DNA of 52,059 nucleotides from NCBI GenBank assembly GCA_000467715.1, contig AJFK01000164.1, positions 1 to 52,059 on the forward strand. Direction: 5' to 3'. Position 1 is the first letter of the stretch; the number at the start of each line of letters is the position of its first letter. The translations under genes and the position numbers were made by a program. Under the pieces are notes generated by a model that was given only the letters and a program-made list of their open reading frames with translations, did not search any database and was not told the origin of the DNA. The DNA is from Hysterium pulicare CBS 123377 (Eukaryota; Ascomycota; Dothideomycetes; Hysteriales; Hysteriaceae). This document shows positions 22,178 to 33,776 of this stretch, piece after piece.

Positions 22178-23798
22178 CTACGTTGACAGTTCATTGGGAC
22201 GACCCTTCGCAGTGTTGGCTGGGAACCAACGGCGAGGCTTCGTCACGTCCTCTTCCTTTTCCTCAAGGAAATCAACCAAAGAGTTGATCTTTCGAAAGGC
22301 ATCAACACCTGCATTAGTGACCCAGTACACACATGGTTCACCGGTCGTCTTCGAAGTCGCGGTAACCTTGATTCCAAGTCGGTTCGCATCGTCAGATGGC
22401 ACTGTATTAGTGCAGCATCTAATGGGATGGACAACGCCAGGATCCATTAGCTCGAAATTGAAACGGATGCTGTCTTCAACCCATGACTTCACCATATCCT
22501 TGCTCAGGTAGAATACGACATAACGGATCTCGATGAAAGGCCTTCCGTCCGTTTTCCAGCGAATGTTGCAAGTGGAACCTTCGAGAGCATTCCGGCGTAT
22601 CTTAGTATTTCGCCTTTCTGTCATCTCGCCCAACCTGGCTGTTGCGCGGCCTATAAATGCCTGGTAGTACGCCTGCTTGACTGGGTCCGCTGAGTCTTTA
22701 AGCAGGTGGAGTCTATTGCCAGCTCTGGTGTCTCCTTGGTGAAGCGGGAGGTGAATATTCGCGCCATGGTCAAGCTCCGGGATGTCAGCCCCAGGGGGGA
22801 GATATTCCTGAAGCGATTTCCGCTGGAGGCTTAGCATGAATAAACTACACCATTGCTCGATCAAGTTAACGATCAGAGGGGAAGCTTCGGCTTCACAATA
22901 CGCGAGAGCAACGAATTCGTCCCGCACTGACTCTTTCAGGAAGCTGTAATGAAGGGAGGGGTTCATATCACGATAATCGGAGTTGGAATGGTCGAGTTTG
23001 ACCCGACGTTTCATCCCTCCTACCCCTGCACCCTGACCGACGTAGAGTCTCATACCGCCAGCCTTCAACCACATGATGTGGAGGTAGATGCCACTCCTAG
23101 AGGTGCGGACATCACCTTTCAACGTCTCCAATCTACAGGCCTTGATTAGCAAGTCCAGTCAATAAAACCGAAGAAATCGGATACGCTATGAGCAGTGAAA
23201 AGTGACTGTGATGTGTAGCTAGAGATGGGGATGTTCGAAGTTACTGAGCATTGTGGAACGATGGAGTAATGCTTTGATACAATCACGGAAATGAGATTGG
23301 CTAATTGAATTCATTGGCAAGAACACTGATATGCAGCCATACTAAGGAAAAAAAATCAATGTTCATCGAGGGAATCAGTACATGATAACCAAGATACATG
23401 AGATTGCAAAATGAGCGACCGTAAAGAACCAGAAGAACCACTTACGCTTCGGGAAGCAGCAGCTGTCCGTTCTCGTAAAGAGCGAGAACTTCTGGCCGCA
23501 ATGCATCCTTGCACTGTTCGATGGCTGATTCCGGGTCTACAACAACGAGCTGGTATCGCTCACTGTGCTTCTTTGGGATCATCTCACAAACCAAGTGCCA
23601 GAGAATTTCGAAAGGATGGACCAGGTAGGCCTCAATGAAGATCGCGGGCTCAGGGGGCGAAAGCCTACGTCGCTTTCCAAGGGCTTTCTCGGAGGGCGGG
23701 GGGACATTCTCTTTGTCGTCATCGTCGTCGGAGGAAAGGGGTCGTTTCTCAACGATGGGAGGCATCAATTGCCACTTGCCGTCAGTGCGAAATGCCAT
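22178..23798 (-). CDS. GIY-YIG nuclease-fold domain protein
   Basis: Two exons (complement of 23446-23798 and 22178-23132) give about 435 residues. Exon 1 encodes MAFRTDGKWQL, an acidic and basic linker (SSDDDDDKENVPPPSEK and GKRRRLSPP, a possible nuclear signal) and a helical region. The 313-nt intron has a GCTAAT branch site and ends CCTGTAG, joining LLLPEA to LETLKGDVRTS. Exon 2 opens with SGIYLHIMW and MRLYVGQG, the GIY...YIG signature. Then come conserved Arg/His (RRVKLDH), PSLHYSF and a NLIEQW segment that may supply the catalytic Glu. The family cleaves DNA in repair, restriction and mobile elements; fungal stand-alone members of this form are uncharacterised. The start at 23798 was chosen as the first well-placed ATG. 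Confidence 0.7.
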
Positions 23799-26700
23799 TG
23801 TGATAGAATTGAGGAACGATGGTAAAGAGGAAGACTTACCTACGCGCCGAGAGACTTTTGGAGGTTGACTCCGCACGATCAGGGTGCGCCTTCCTTTTGG
23901 ATGGCGCACCCCACCCACGCGTCTTGCACCCACCTCAAAACTTACTGACTTTTCGACTGACCTCAAAAAGCACACAGTGAAACGTTAATCATATTAGGAC
24001 TCGTGGTAGAGAGATTTTGGCATTTACGGACATCGCATCGAGTCCCAGTCCTTGGGCGCCTGATAGCCTTGCTAGACGTTGCATTGTCATGCATTGAGGT
24101 TTTTGACCTCAGTTGGGCAAGGAGCCTTTTGTAGTATGCTGTTGTCCTAACCGCTGTGTCAATGGTAACAAGTATATGGAGATAACAGAATTGACCGGCG
24201 TGGATGCTTTCAATGAAAGAATGACTTGGCGGGTAAACCGATCTCAATTCAAAAGTGGTTCTGAGCCACATTCTGCACTCAATAAATGAACTAGGTTATC
24301 AGAAATAGCTGGAAATGAGGAAGAGAAATATATTCGAGCGGGCGCAAATTGGATTTGTAGAGTCTCACACAGCTCGAACGTATCCTGGAGGGCGAGGGAA
24401 CCGACGTAGGCTTACTTGGTCCATATAACAGCTTGGAATAATGCACTGAATATTGTTACAAAATTTACGGATACGATAACTCGATATGGAAAGATCGACT
24501 CTTTGATTGGGGATGGGACTAGATACCAGCCACGACACCCATGAAACGACTCACCACTGGAAATTTGCGCCTTCGTGGCCATCATACATTTTAAATGAGA
24601 GATGAATGGATCGCTCCGAGGTTATGTATTCTGCATTCTGCTTGAGTAACTCTGGGGATGCATGCAAAATTATCAACGCACTTCCGCATTGCGGATCTGT
24701 AAGTGGTCTAAAAGTTCCTGGTTCTTCTCCATCATGTTACACGTTCATTTCATTCTTCAAGACTTCGGCCTCTGAAATAATGATGGTTACTGAAGCCCAT
24801 GTTGCCGGGTACAAGCAGAACAATGAACCTCGGCGAGATAGTAACGTAGCTCCATCGAAGGCAGGGCCCAAGTTCCATGAGATGAAAACAGCTTCCAAAG
24901 GCCATGCGCGCACATGGAGGATATATAATACGGCTCAGGGCTATCGCGTTTATGATCTATGAGAAGTCAGTCCTTGCGGTCAGAAGTCGAGCCACTTACG
25001 GGTTGAGGCTCAGTCTCATCAAACCTATTGAACCACCTCGCATAGCACATTCGATCTTGTTAAACTGCCTCAGCACACCATCTCTGAATATCGAGAGGAA
25101 TGAAAAGGACGTAGATATTGAGAATGGACTGCCTTTATTACTTGAGTCGGCAGTTGCCCGGTAACTTTACTCGGATGCGACAACGTCAAAAAGACGGGCT
25201 CAAATCTGGGATTCGGGTAATATCAAGTCCAAGTAAATGTTCGAACTTTGGCGGGAGCTCATGTAGTTAGTAACGACCTCGCTCACTGGAGGGTCCTTGC
25301 ATAAGTACACGTACTAAGAGCGAATGCCAAGGAGCTTCAGCACCGGGAGCAGAGCTGCTACGTGGTGGCTGCGTGGTGGCTGGTACCGTGGTAATACGAT
25401 CGATTAATTGTCGTGGGAGGATCAATGGCGATTCGGGAGGCTGTGAATACCGCAGCTTTACTTCTCCAATTCTATTCTCAACGAGTTCTGTCCCTGGACG
25501 ACCTAGATAGCGAAAAGTCACCTATTAGAGCCTAGCTCCAGCGTGGGAGTCAGGTACCAGTAACCGTATCATTGGATTCCAACCTAAGACTTGCCGATCG
25601 TTGATTCGTAATGCGGACGCTTTCATAGAAATTCCGCCGATATATGACCTTTGCGGCATGCCCAGAAGGAGGTTCGATTTGGTCTGCTACCAGCGGTTCA
25701 AAGTCAGCACAAACGCGTGCGGTTCGGAGTTACGCCAGGCTGAAATAAGAAGGGAAGCGTGATCTTAGTTCCATCGAGTCTATGATGTTTCGAGCTGTTG
25801 CTCTCCGATTCCATATATATGAGTAATTTCAATTTTCAGGTAGAAGAGATGTACTTGCAAAATCTTAGCTGTCCTAGGATAAGAAAGAAACTGCCAAAGA
25901 CGAGCATATTGGAGCCGGCTGGCTCGGACTAAACAGAATGGAGACAACTTTGGAGGTTCCGGCTCACAATAATTTCGTAGGCTGGATGGGCAGCTGGCTG
26001 CCTCGCTGCCTCGCCTAGCAGGTGAAGATAGTTTGAAGTTGATGGGATAGACTCAATGAAAACCTTCGAAGCTTTTATTCCCGAGAACATAGCTCGCAGT
26101 ACCTGATGGATCACGTTTAAGGAACGCATGCCTAGAACGACGACAGGTGCACTGTCAAACCTCGGTTGCATGCCATACCTGACGTGCACATCGACTTCGC
26201 TCGATAGTCCGCCGTCCTACACAGTCCGGCCGCTGCTGTGGTAAGAAGAATTGCTAGATTATTGAATTGACCAGGTGCATCGAGAAGTGTTTTTATGTGG
26301 GAACGAGTCAAGCAATTGTTGCGGTGGGGTAGAATATTCTACGCGGCTAGCGCAAAAGCGACTCGAACTTCGGCAACTTACGCCGAAAATCGCATGTCAT
26401 ACAATTTTCATAGCTTTATTAATTATTTAAGGCTGGCCGGTCTGCAAATACATGGGCCGGTTGGCGCAAGCAAGTGATTTCCGATCCGACCAATTTTGTG
26501 CAATATACTAACTTTTATTAGTGGTAGCGTGCGAATTCCCTGAACCCTCACAAATGATAATTTGTTAACACCCACATAGGCGTGCCCCTCCTAAGGGCAA
26601 GGCTGCGGGTTCGAGTAAGTTCAGTCAACCTTATTGATTAATCAATAGCATTAACACTGCGCCAGGTCCCGTGCTGGTCGCATCAAACACACTTTTTTGC

Positions 26701-27301
26701 CTGTTGAGTGTTTATCTCTTTTTTGCACTTTCCGCGACGAGACGCTAAGTCGAGTCCCGTGCCAGTCGTTCTTTTTACATTTAAGAGTAACTCTGTTCTT
26801 TTTTTGGCGTCTGGGGACTCGTGGCGTTGGATTTTGCATTTCTTGACCTCTTTGGAGCGAGTGGGACTTTCTCCGACCTTTTTCTTTGCACCTGAAGGGT
26901 TTTTCATGTGAAACACAATGCCTGGGGAAAGGGAATAGTGTGTGGATTCATTAGGGGTGGTTCGGCATGTATGTGTAGAGCCAGAGACGATAGAGTTATA
27001 TAGTAACCATATAGCAGCAGATATTCTCTGGATTCGTGGAATTGAAATACGCATTGTAAGAGCTTAGATTGGATGTGTATATTGCTTATAAGCCCAGGCC
27101 CTAAACCTTTTTTCAAAACTGTACATGCACAGGCTTTGTATATGTGAGTAGTTTTTGGATTTTTCTAGTGAAGGCAATTGGCTTTAACGACCGATGCCGA
27201 GTTCGAATGATCTACGCACACCCGTAACACAGAAGTTGATAGTGGCAGGTATATTCTTGGTTATGATCTTACAGCTCCCACAGTTGTTTGTCGAAGGTAA
27301 T

Positions 27302-27344
27302 AGACTAAGACTCCTACTAAGACTCCTACTAAGACTCCTTCTAA
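27302..27344. repeat. short tandem repeat, 12-bp unit
   Basis: Three and a half copies of CTAAGACTCCTA-type units, giving a Leu/Arg-rich spurious frame. Confidence 0.8.
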
Positions 27345-27894
27345 AAGTCTATAAAGTAGCATACGCGCATCTCTTAGATTGCCTTACTTTAATGATACCG
27401 CTATTATTATTTCTGGGTGATTATAAATAGATACGAAGAATGCTACATGTTTGCGAAACCGCCCTTTCTTCCGCATATGTATTCTATTGAGCCCAGCAAA
27501 GAAATGAATGATTTCTTAGAGCTAGAAATGGAATCACTACGGCCCAGTCCTTGATCCTAGCGGTACAGGTCTGATTCGGAATTCCAGAACCGTTGCATAA
27601 GCTGTTTGTTTCCCCTTTATCCCTTGCTGTACCTCTGGGAAGCCAGTTATGGCCTAGCGTCCTTCAGCGTTACACAGCTCCAGGAGGCGGATCTATGCTA
27701 TTTTAAGATCTATTCCTAATAAATTATTAATATTGTCCCCACATCTTTCGTCGATCTGATGCGAGGCGGGAAGGTCATCACCTAAATATTTTCCTATGCC
27801 TTATGCAAACGTCTTTAGTATTACCATATCACTCACACCTCTCATTTGAGACATCATCATGCGAGTGGTTTCGCCAGCTTACGATTCGAAACAA

Positions 27895-27992
27895 GGGCTC
27901 AGAAGAAGAGTTTGGTAAAGCCCAACCACGCGTAAGCGGTGATTATTTTCAAAGCTCTCGTTTATGGTTGATTTCGTTAACGGGCTCAGAAG
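27895..27992 (-). repeat. dispersed short element, 76 bp, truncated, with 11-bp flanking duplication
   Basis: GGGCTCAGAAG flanks the insert on both sides (27895-27905 and 27982-27992). The insert is a minus-strand copy of the element present at 30.1, 35.2 and 35.6 kb, sharing CACGCGTAAGCGG and the GCTCTC...TTTATGGTTGATTTC region. It lacks the first half of the longer copies. Confidence 0.8.
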
Positions 27993-28271
27993 GCGGAAAC
28001 GAAACGCCATCGTGCGCAATGATGGTTGCAGCCAAGGACCATGCGGGCGATACTTCGTGCATGCTTCTACGTGGCACCACGTTGCATCGGGCGTAATGAG
28101 GCTGAGACAACTGAGTGGAGATTTAGCAACCGTACTGGACGGGGCACGAAGCAATACGAGATGAGAGTTTTGCCAGAGTGCTAAACAATCAAGTATGAGT
28201 AGACACTCTGCCTTTAGGGTGGTCCAGTCCCTTCATCATTCCCTTGAAAAGTCCGTATCTACTTTCAAAAC

Positions 28272-29969
28272 ATGGCTCGCGATTTGGGCTTTCGCCTCTC
28301 CGTCCTTTTTACCTTTCTGCTTTCGACGGCTTATTGCGCTGACTGTAACCTTGAGCAGCAGAGGCAGCAGGGTGATCCATCAGGCGAACAGATTGCCACA
28401 GCCTTGACCTCTAATAACCAATTGGACACTGTCTGTGCAGGTAATTGGCGTACTGGCGACGATCAATAACTAAAGTTCACATTCCATCATGGTGGTCCGT
28501 CGTAACCAGCTGGACCGACGATTTTCCGTTGCGCTGATATTTTTGCAGGACTTATCTACAATGTCTCTCGGACAGACAATGCCAAACCTTTGCAATACTG
28601 CAATGATGCTTTCACCAACATTATTGATCAGTGTATCTCCAATAGGAACTACTAGGGCGGTCAATGGAGCCTTGATGACGAAATATATGCTATTTACAAT
28701 AGCGAATTTCCAGATAACCCACTCCTCCCATCAGATCCCGGAGCGCCCTCAATTTCGACATCAAGCGTCGGAACAACTTCTAAGCCAAGCTCTACAACAA
28801 GTCCTTCTACAACTGGACCGATCACTGTTGGCCCGCAAACCGCTATTGAAACCGTTTCCTTCTCTACGACAACCCCAAGCATTGATGGCTTGACGGCCAA
28901 CTCCGTGACCACCACATCTAGTGATGGTAATCTAACCATCCTCTAAGTCTGGTTCGTGGGCCCTGGAGTGGGAATTCCTGTCTTACCAGGTGCTGGAGTC
29001 ATCCCAGGCGGGTTAGTACCTCTTCTTCCTGGATATCCGCCCCTTAGCATTGGCCTAGATGGTAACCCTTTAACCGCCGGAGACCTATCTGGAACGAAGC
29101 AACCACCAAGTAGTCAAAGCTCTTCATCATCATCAAGCTCGAGTTCAAGTTGCTCTGTATCTACACGTGTAATCTTGGAACGAGTGTCATTGATTCGATC
29201 CCAACCGATATCGCTGATATCGACCCCGACATGCCCCTAATCATTCCCGGCGGAACGACGCCTCCTATAATACAATCCTCATTAAGAACTCCCCCGCCAT
29301 CCTCTACGCCATCCTCATCTAACCCGCCGATGCAATTCGCAGACCCCATCGGCTCGCCAACATGTAAGGATAATACTGTCAGTTCCGATGATATTCCCGA
29401 GACTTTAGCATCGACCAACGCTGATCTGAGAGACTTGCTTTACCGCATGCGTCAAGAGGTATGTGGCGGGACTTGCAGCTCGGCTCCAAGCGGAGTGCCG
29501 GACAGCGTCGTGAACGTGTATACTGATGATCAAAACACGGAATGTGAAGTTCGTGTCGCCATGTCCGAGCAAGTTGAAGCTTATATGTGTCGGGGGACTT
29601 CAGCAACGGGGGTAGAATGGTAGGTGCGTTGGGAGAGCGCCACTGCAACAATTGATGAGTGCGTCAAGGACGGGCCGAATAAGGGTTGGTGGTAAGTTCT
29701 CATTCATTTAGCTTGCTTCCTTGTCCTATCAAATCATTAACAAGGTTGTCAGGAATGATGACCACGTCAATTAGTTCTATGAAGGAGGAGCGAGGTCTCT
29801 CAATGATGGGACTGCAAAGAATAACTTCGAACTTACCCAGTGGCTTGGGCCTTCGACCGAAGGGCTTTCCTGTGACAAGGACTACCAATTTGTTATATCC
29901 CTAATCCAGACTAATGCGCACAGAACTACCCACAGAAAATCTAGTGTATCAGGAAGTTGGATGATTTAA
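28272..29969 (+). pseudogene. RIP-type nonsense-mutated secreted Ser/Thr-rich protein
   Basis: The frame starts with a clear signal peptide (MARDLGFRLSVLFTFLLSTAYC). Exon 1 ends at 28440, exon 2 starts at 28549 after GTAATT...TTTGCAG, and a last intron spans 29692-29752. One frame runs through a Cys-containing domain, a Ser/Thr/Pro linker and a poly-Ser stretch. A C-terminal domain follows (CKDNTVSSDDIPETLA, VCGGTC, DECVKDGPNKGWW). It is broken by stops at 28653 (TAG), 28944 (TAA), 29621 (TAG) and 29772 (TAG), and there is a frame change near 29150. The architecture recalls C-terminal parts of fungal GH18 chitinase or killer-toxin-alpha-like secreted proteins, at low confidence; the GH18 domain itself is absent. 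The intact reading frame is not reconstructed here. Confidence 0.7.
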
Positions 29970-30024
29970 CTTTTCAATGGATGTAATATTCTATTCTTCA
30001 TGTATTCGCTTTTACTACTCATCC

Positions 30025-30204
30025 AAAGACCGGAGGCAACCAGAACCAAAGAAACCAAACCAACGAGAACTCAACGCAAAAAATCAAAGCAACACCGTTA
30101 CATCATTCAATGAAATTAACCATAAATGAGAGCTTTAAATATAATCACCGCTTACGCGTGGTTGAGCTTAATTAAACTCTTTTTCAAAATAAAAGACCGG
30201 AGGC
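30025..30204 (+). repeat. dispersed short element, 154 bp, with 13-bp flanking duplication
   Basis: AAAGACCGGAGGC occurs at 30025-30037 and 30192-30204. The insert between them contains the full shared core (AACTCAACGC, CAACACCGTTACATCATTCA, GAGAGCTTTAAATATAATC, ACGCGTGGTTGAGCTTAAT) plus extra 5' sequence not present in the other copies. Confidence 0.85.
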
Positions 30205-30383
30205 TATACCGACGACAGTTCTCGACGTCAGCAAAGGACTATATATCCCTTTAGGATAACATTACCAAGCTCACATGAAGTCCACATATATCAAGAAGAG
30301 GCACGACTAGATTGATACTCCATATCCGCCTTATTGTTCAGTACAGAGGATCTGGATGTCCAATCAAGAGGCGAACAAACAGT

Positions 30384-30389
30384 CACGTG
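30384..30389. promoter_or_regulatory. CACGTG box upstream of the HET gene
   Basis: TCACGTGA lies about 375 bp before the HET start codon. No TATA box follows at the array spacing, so this is a lone bHLH-type site at best. Confidence 0.3.
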
Positions 30390-30762
30390 ACATGAATGTA
30401 ATGAATTGTTTTTCATCTCAGCTATCAGAATAGAGCACAGTCCATGCTAGTTAGCATAGTCTGGAACAGTCTCATGCTTGACACCTGTTTACAAGTATAA
30501 GATATGTTTGATCGATCATCCCCTTCGGCTCCAGCGCTATGCAGGCGCTTGGGCCATTTAGTTCTAAAGCCAAGATCCGGCTGAACGCCTTCTACAATAC
30601 ACGATCGTAATGACACCCATTATATCTCATCGAATACTGTTTGAATGCGAATTCATACATTTAAAGATAAACCCCCTTCCCGCTGGTCGATCAATTGGAC
30701 TGAATGGAGCTGTGCGTGACCAGTAAGGAAGCCTAGCGTTCACTTCACGTCCAGCTAGGAAG

Positions 30763-32721
30763 ATGTCGAAGTACGACTACACCAAATGCCCAATTGACAC
30801 TTCGGCTACGCAGATACGCCTTGTACACATCTCGCCTTCTCTGCATAATCGACGGTCGAAGCCTACTAATGACTCCGAGAACCTCGTGGAATGTGGCATA
30901 GAACAAGCCTCACTGAGCGAATTGCCTTCATACTGTGCCCTATCATACACGTGGGGGGATCAAAATATCCGCAAATCTATTTCATTGGATGGATTGACCG
31001 TCACGGTTACCACAAATCTGGAGAATGCCCTCCGACATCTGCAGAATGACCTGAAGGAATCCATGAAAATATGGATCGACGCAATCTGCATTAACCAGGA
31101 TGACAATCATGAAAAAAGCGAACAACTGCAACTAATGAAGAGCATCTATCAAAATGCAGACAACGTACTAGTTTGGCTAGGACCAGCAGCAGAAGGGAGC
31201 GATAAGATTGCCGATGCCATCAATTCTTTGGGCCCTCAAGCAGTTGAGGCGGGAGCACTCAATTTGAAGGTCTCCGAAGTAGCTAGTTGGACGGGAACTG
31301 ATATAGAGAATCCACAGATTCAGGCTCTGGATCGTCTAGTAGAGAGCTTTGATGTCGAGTTCCCGCCGCAAGAATACTCAAACCTACTTTCTCGCGGATA
31401 CTGGTCGCGGGTCTGGGTGGTTCAAGAATGCGTCACAGCAAGCCGAATTCGATTCATCTGTGGGACGAAAACATTCGAGTTCAATCATTTAGCAGCAATA
31501 TTTCTCTTCTACACGTTCTACTCTAACCGGTCCGTGCACCGCATCATGTCGAGTGATGCTGCCGATCAAGACAAGCTTGACCGAATCAATGCTCTCCAGC
31601 TTGCTCCAACTTCGGCTGGGAAGCTTATAGGAATGCGACGGAATCAACAAGAATGGGGAAGATCCGGCGAGTCATTGATCCGTCTCTTGGACAAGTTCAA
31701 CGTGACTGCGAGCAGTCTCAGTTTCAACGCTACAGATCCGCGCGACAAGATTTTTGCGCTTTTGGGTCTTGCAAATGATGCAGAGCAAGTTGATCTCAGT
31801 GCTGATTACAGCAAGTCTTGTAGAGAAGTCTACATTGACGTTGCTAGAAAGCTACTCTCTTCCGGGCATACCGATATTCTTTCATTATGCCAGTTTCCTA
31901 AGTTTTCGCCATTGGAAGAAGAGAAAGAAATTCCATCATGGGTTCCAGACTTTCGCGGCCAGTTAAAGGAGCCCTGTGGCCAGTACATCCACGACAAGCT
32001 ATTTTCGACGGGGACCAAAAATGAAAGGTCGGCTGTAGTCACCTCCGCTGATAACGAGACAATTTCGATTGCTGGCATACGAGTAGACACCATACTCAAA
32101 GTTGGAAGCTCATATACACTGGGACCTGATGACAAGCTTGACTGGAAAGCTATAAAGGTTCTTTTTTCAGAGGTCGAAGCTTTCTGCGACGAGTCAGATG
32201 CAATGGGCCAAGATATCTACCAAACTGCTCAACAAAGAGCGGAAGCGAAATGGCGAGTTCTAGTATTCGATATTGAACGCGGCCCCTTTGGTCTTCCGCG
32301 GAGAGCAACCATTGACCTTGGAGGAGCAGGCTACCAGGCATCGAAAGATATCGTTGCTCTTCAAGATCGGATCGAAGATGTTTTAGCTGGCCGCACGCAA
32401 TCTTTCCCTCCAGAAGAATTCGAACTTCTCACGACGCAAATGCACGAGAACCGTGGCAGTTTAAGTGCATATACAACTGTCCTGACCGATACGCATAATC
32501 GAAGGCCGTTCATTACGACCAAGGGATATGTTGGCCTGGTACCTGAGCATGCTATTCCTGGAGATATCATATGTGTCATTTTCGGAGCTATAATGCCGCA
32601 TACGCTGCGGGAATTTGAACCTGGGAAATTTCGGCTCATTGGCGAAACATATGTTCACGGTATATGCGATGGGGAGTTCCTTGACGAAGAACGGGAGACA
32701 GAAATGTTTGAGCTTTACTAA
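30763..32721 (+). CDS. HET-domain heterokaryon incompatibility protein
   Basis: A single-exon gene of 652 residues. The HET domain occupies about residues 55-220. Hallmarks are YCALSYTWGD, the IWIDAICINQDD block, QLMKSIYQNADNVLVWLGP and SRGYWSRVWVVQECV. A family-typical middle follows (TDPRDKIFALLGLANDAEQVDLSADYSKS), and the C-terminus carries RRPFITTKGYVGLVPEHAIPGDIICVIFGA and YVHGICDGEF, the usual closing motif. Such proteins trigger cell death when genetically different hyphae fuse, or act in related immune-like signalling. No partner gene (NLR, lipase or prion-like SesB type) is adjacent. The frame is intact and shows none of the damage seen in the pseudogene 800 bp upstream. Confidence 0.93.
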   Translation: MSKYDYTKCPIDTSATQIRLVHISPSLHNRRSKPTNDSENLVECGIEQASLSELPSYCALSYTWGDQNIRKSISLDGLTVTVTTNLENALRHLQNDLKESMKIWIDAICINQDDNHEKSEQLQLMKSIYQNADNVLVWLGPAAEGSDKIADAINSLGPQAVEAGALNLKVSEVASWTGTDIENPQIQALDRLVESFDVEFPPQEYSNLLSRGYWSRVWVVQECVTASRIRFICGTKTFEFNHLAAIFLFYTFYSNRSVHRIMSSDAADQDKLDRINALQLAPTSAGKLIGMRRNQQEWGRSGESLIRLLDKFNVTASSLSFNATDPRDKIFALLGLANDAEQVDLSADYSKSCREVYIDVARKLLSSGHTDILSLCQFPKFSPLEEEKEIPSWVPDFRGQLKEPCGQYIHDKLFSTGTKNERSAVVTSADNETISIAGIRVDTILKVGSSYTLGPDDKLDWKAIKVLFSEVEAFCDESDAMGQDIYQTAQQRAEAKWRVLVFDIERGPFGLPRRATIDLGGAGYQASKDIVALQDRIEDVLAGRTQSFPPEEFELLTTQMHENRGSLSAYTTVLTDTHNRRPFITTKGYVGLVPEHAIPGDIICVIFGAIMPHTLREFEPGKFRLIGETYVHGICDGEFLDEERETEMFELY

Positions 32722-33776
32722 TAATCGGATATTATATGGAAGATCCTTTACAACGTCGACGCTTGCCTGCGTGAAGGATTTCATATGTCCACGTGACTTG
32801 ATTCAAGAACCTCTCTGGATGCGCTCGAGCAGAGACATAGGAAGCCAAGAAGCGGGAAACTTACAAAACGGTAGGAAGAATGATTCTACATGCTAACAAG
32901 GAGGTAAACCAAATTTGATGCGGCGTACAGAGGTTAGACTGCCTATGTAGAGCCAGTACATCTTCCCAAAAGCGAGTCGTATTGAACCCCCAAACATTAC
33001 ATTTTTCTTCGTTTTCCGCTGAAGGCATGTTATAGGAGCTCGGCTTGAGTTGATGAAAGTTTCTCGAAATATCGGGACCACATATCTCTATTATTCACCC
33101 CTACATCATAACCACTAGCGCCAACGTCGGTTCTAAGATGCTTATCCGGCATCAAAACTCGACAATTTCAGGACTGCGCCATCTGTTGCGAATGATGAAG
33201 TCATGTTATAGAGGCCAGCTGTGTCGGATCGCGTAATCATCAATATGATGCATGAATTGTGGATACCTGTGATCCAACGAAACCACCATTTCCACGTCCA
33301 AATAGGCGATACCAGAAAAGTGATATTTCTTTTCTCAACAATACAATAATTCCTCGTCCGAATGCTCTTCTCGACTTCTTTTCTGTGATGCGGTAATACC
33401 ATGTTATACGGTGATGCGCAAACTTATGAATGAACCGGACATGCTCAGCCTATTTCAACGGAAAGACAATAGAAACGGTAGTGCAGGGCGCCTTTCATAT
33501 TATGTTAAGCCTAGGAGTGTGGAACCCGAAGGATCTTACAACCTGAAGTTGACGCTGACGCAGAGTGACTTAACGTAGGGACTCTTTTCAGCTTTCAATT
33601 TTTTCGAACCACTAGTTAGGGTAACTCTGGTTGGAGCATGAGGTCGTGATTTCTTGAGAAGCTTTCATCAATAGAGACATGTATTCATTATCCCCCCTCA
33701 CGGCTCTAATGCTAATCATCCTTCTTAAGCTCATCCACATCAGCGCTCAAGTGTTTGACCAAGAAATTCGTGACTT
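32722..33776. other. intergenic, no gene seen
   Basis: About 1 kb with only short random frames on both strands. One CACGTG at about 32791 has no TATA box at array spacing. Confidence 0.45.

Larger units (their letters stand above)
23799..28271. other. 4.5-kb gene-poor region
   Basis: No reading frame with domain, splice or codon support on either strand. Contents: a short element with direct-repeat flanks (27895-27992), a 12-bp tandem repeat (about 27302-27344) and a pair of GTCCCGTGCYRGTCG direct repeats at about 26667 and 26755. T-rich runs lie near the repeats, and a GGTTCGAGT lies at about 26610. It may be decayed accessory DNA. Confidence 0.45.

Noticed and set aside
26580-26640. tRNA-like B-box (GGTTCGAGT) with T-rich sequence downstream
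   Set aside because: No matching A-box, no T-arm pairing and no acceptor stem; chance or a very old relic.
26660-26775. GTCCCGTGCYRGTCG direct repeats as ends of a transposon
   Set aside because: Only about 90 bp apart, with no inverted ends, no flanking duplication and no coding content.
30384-30389. Lone CACGTG sites (also about 19730, 32791 and 47888) as array members
   Set aside because: None has a TATA box plus pyrimidine tract at array spacing.
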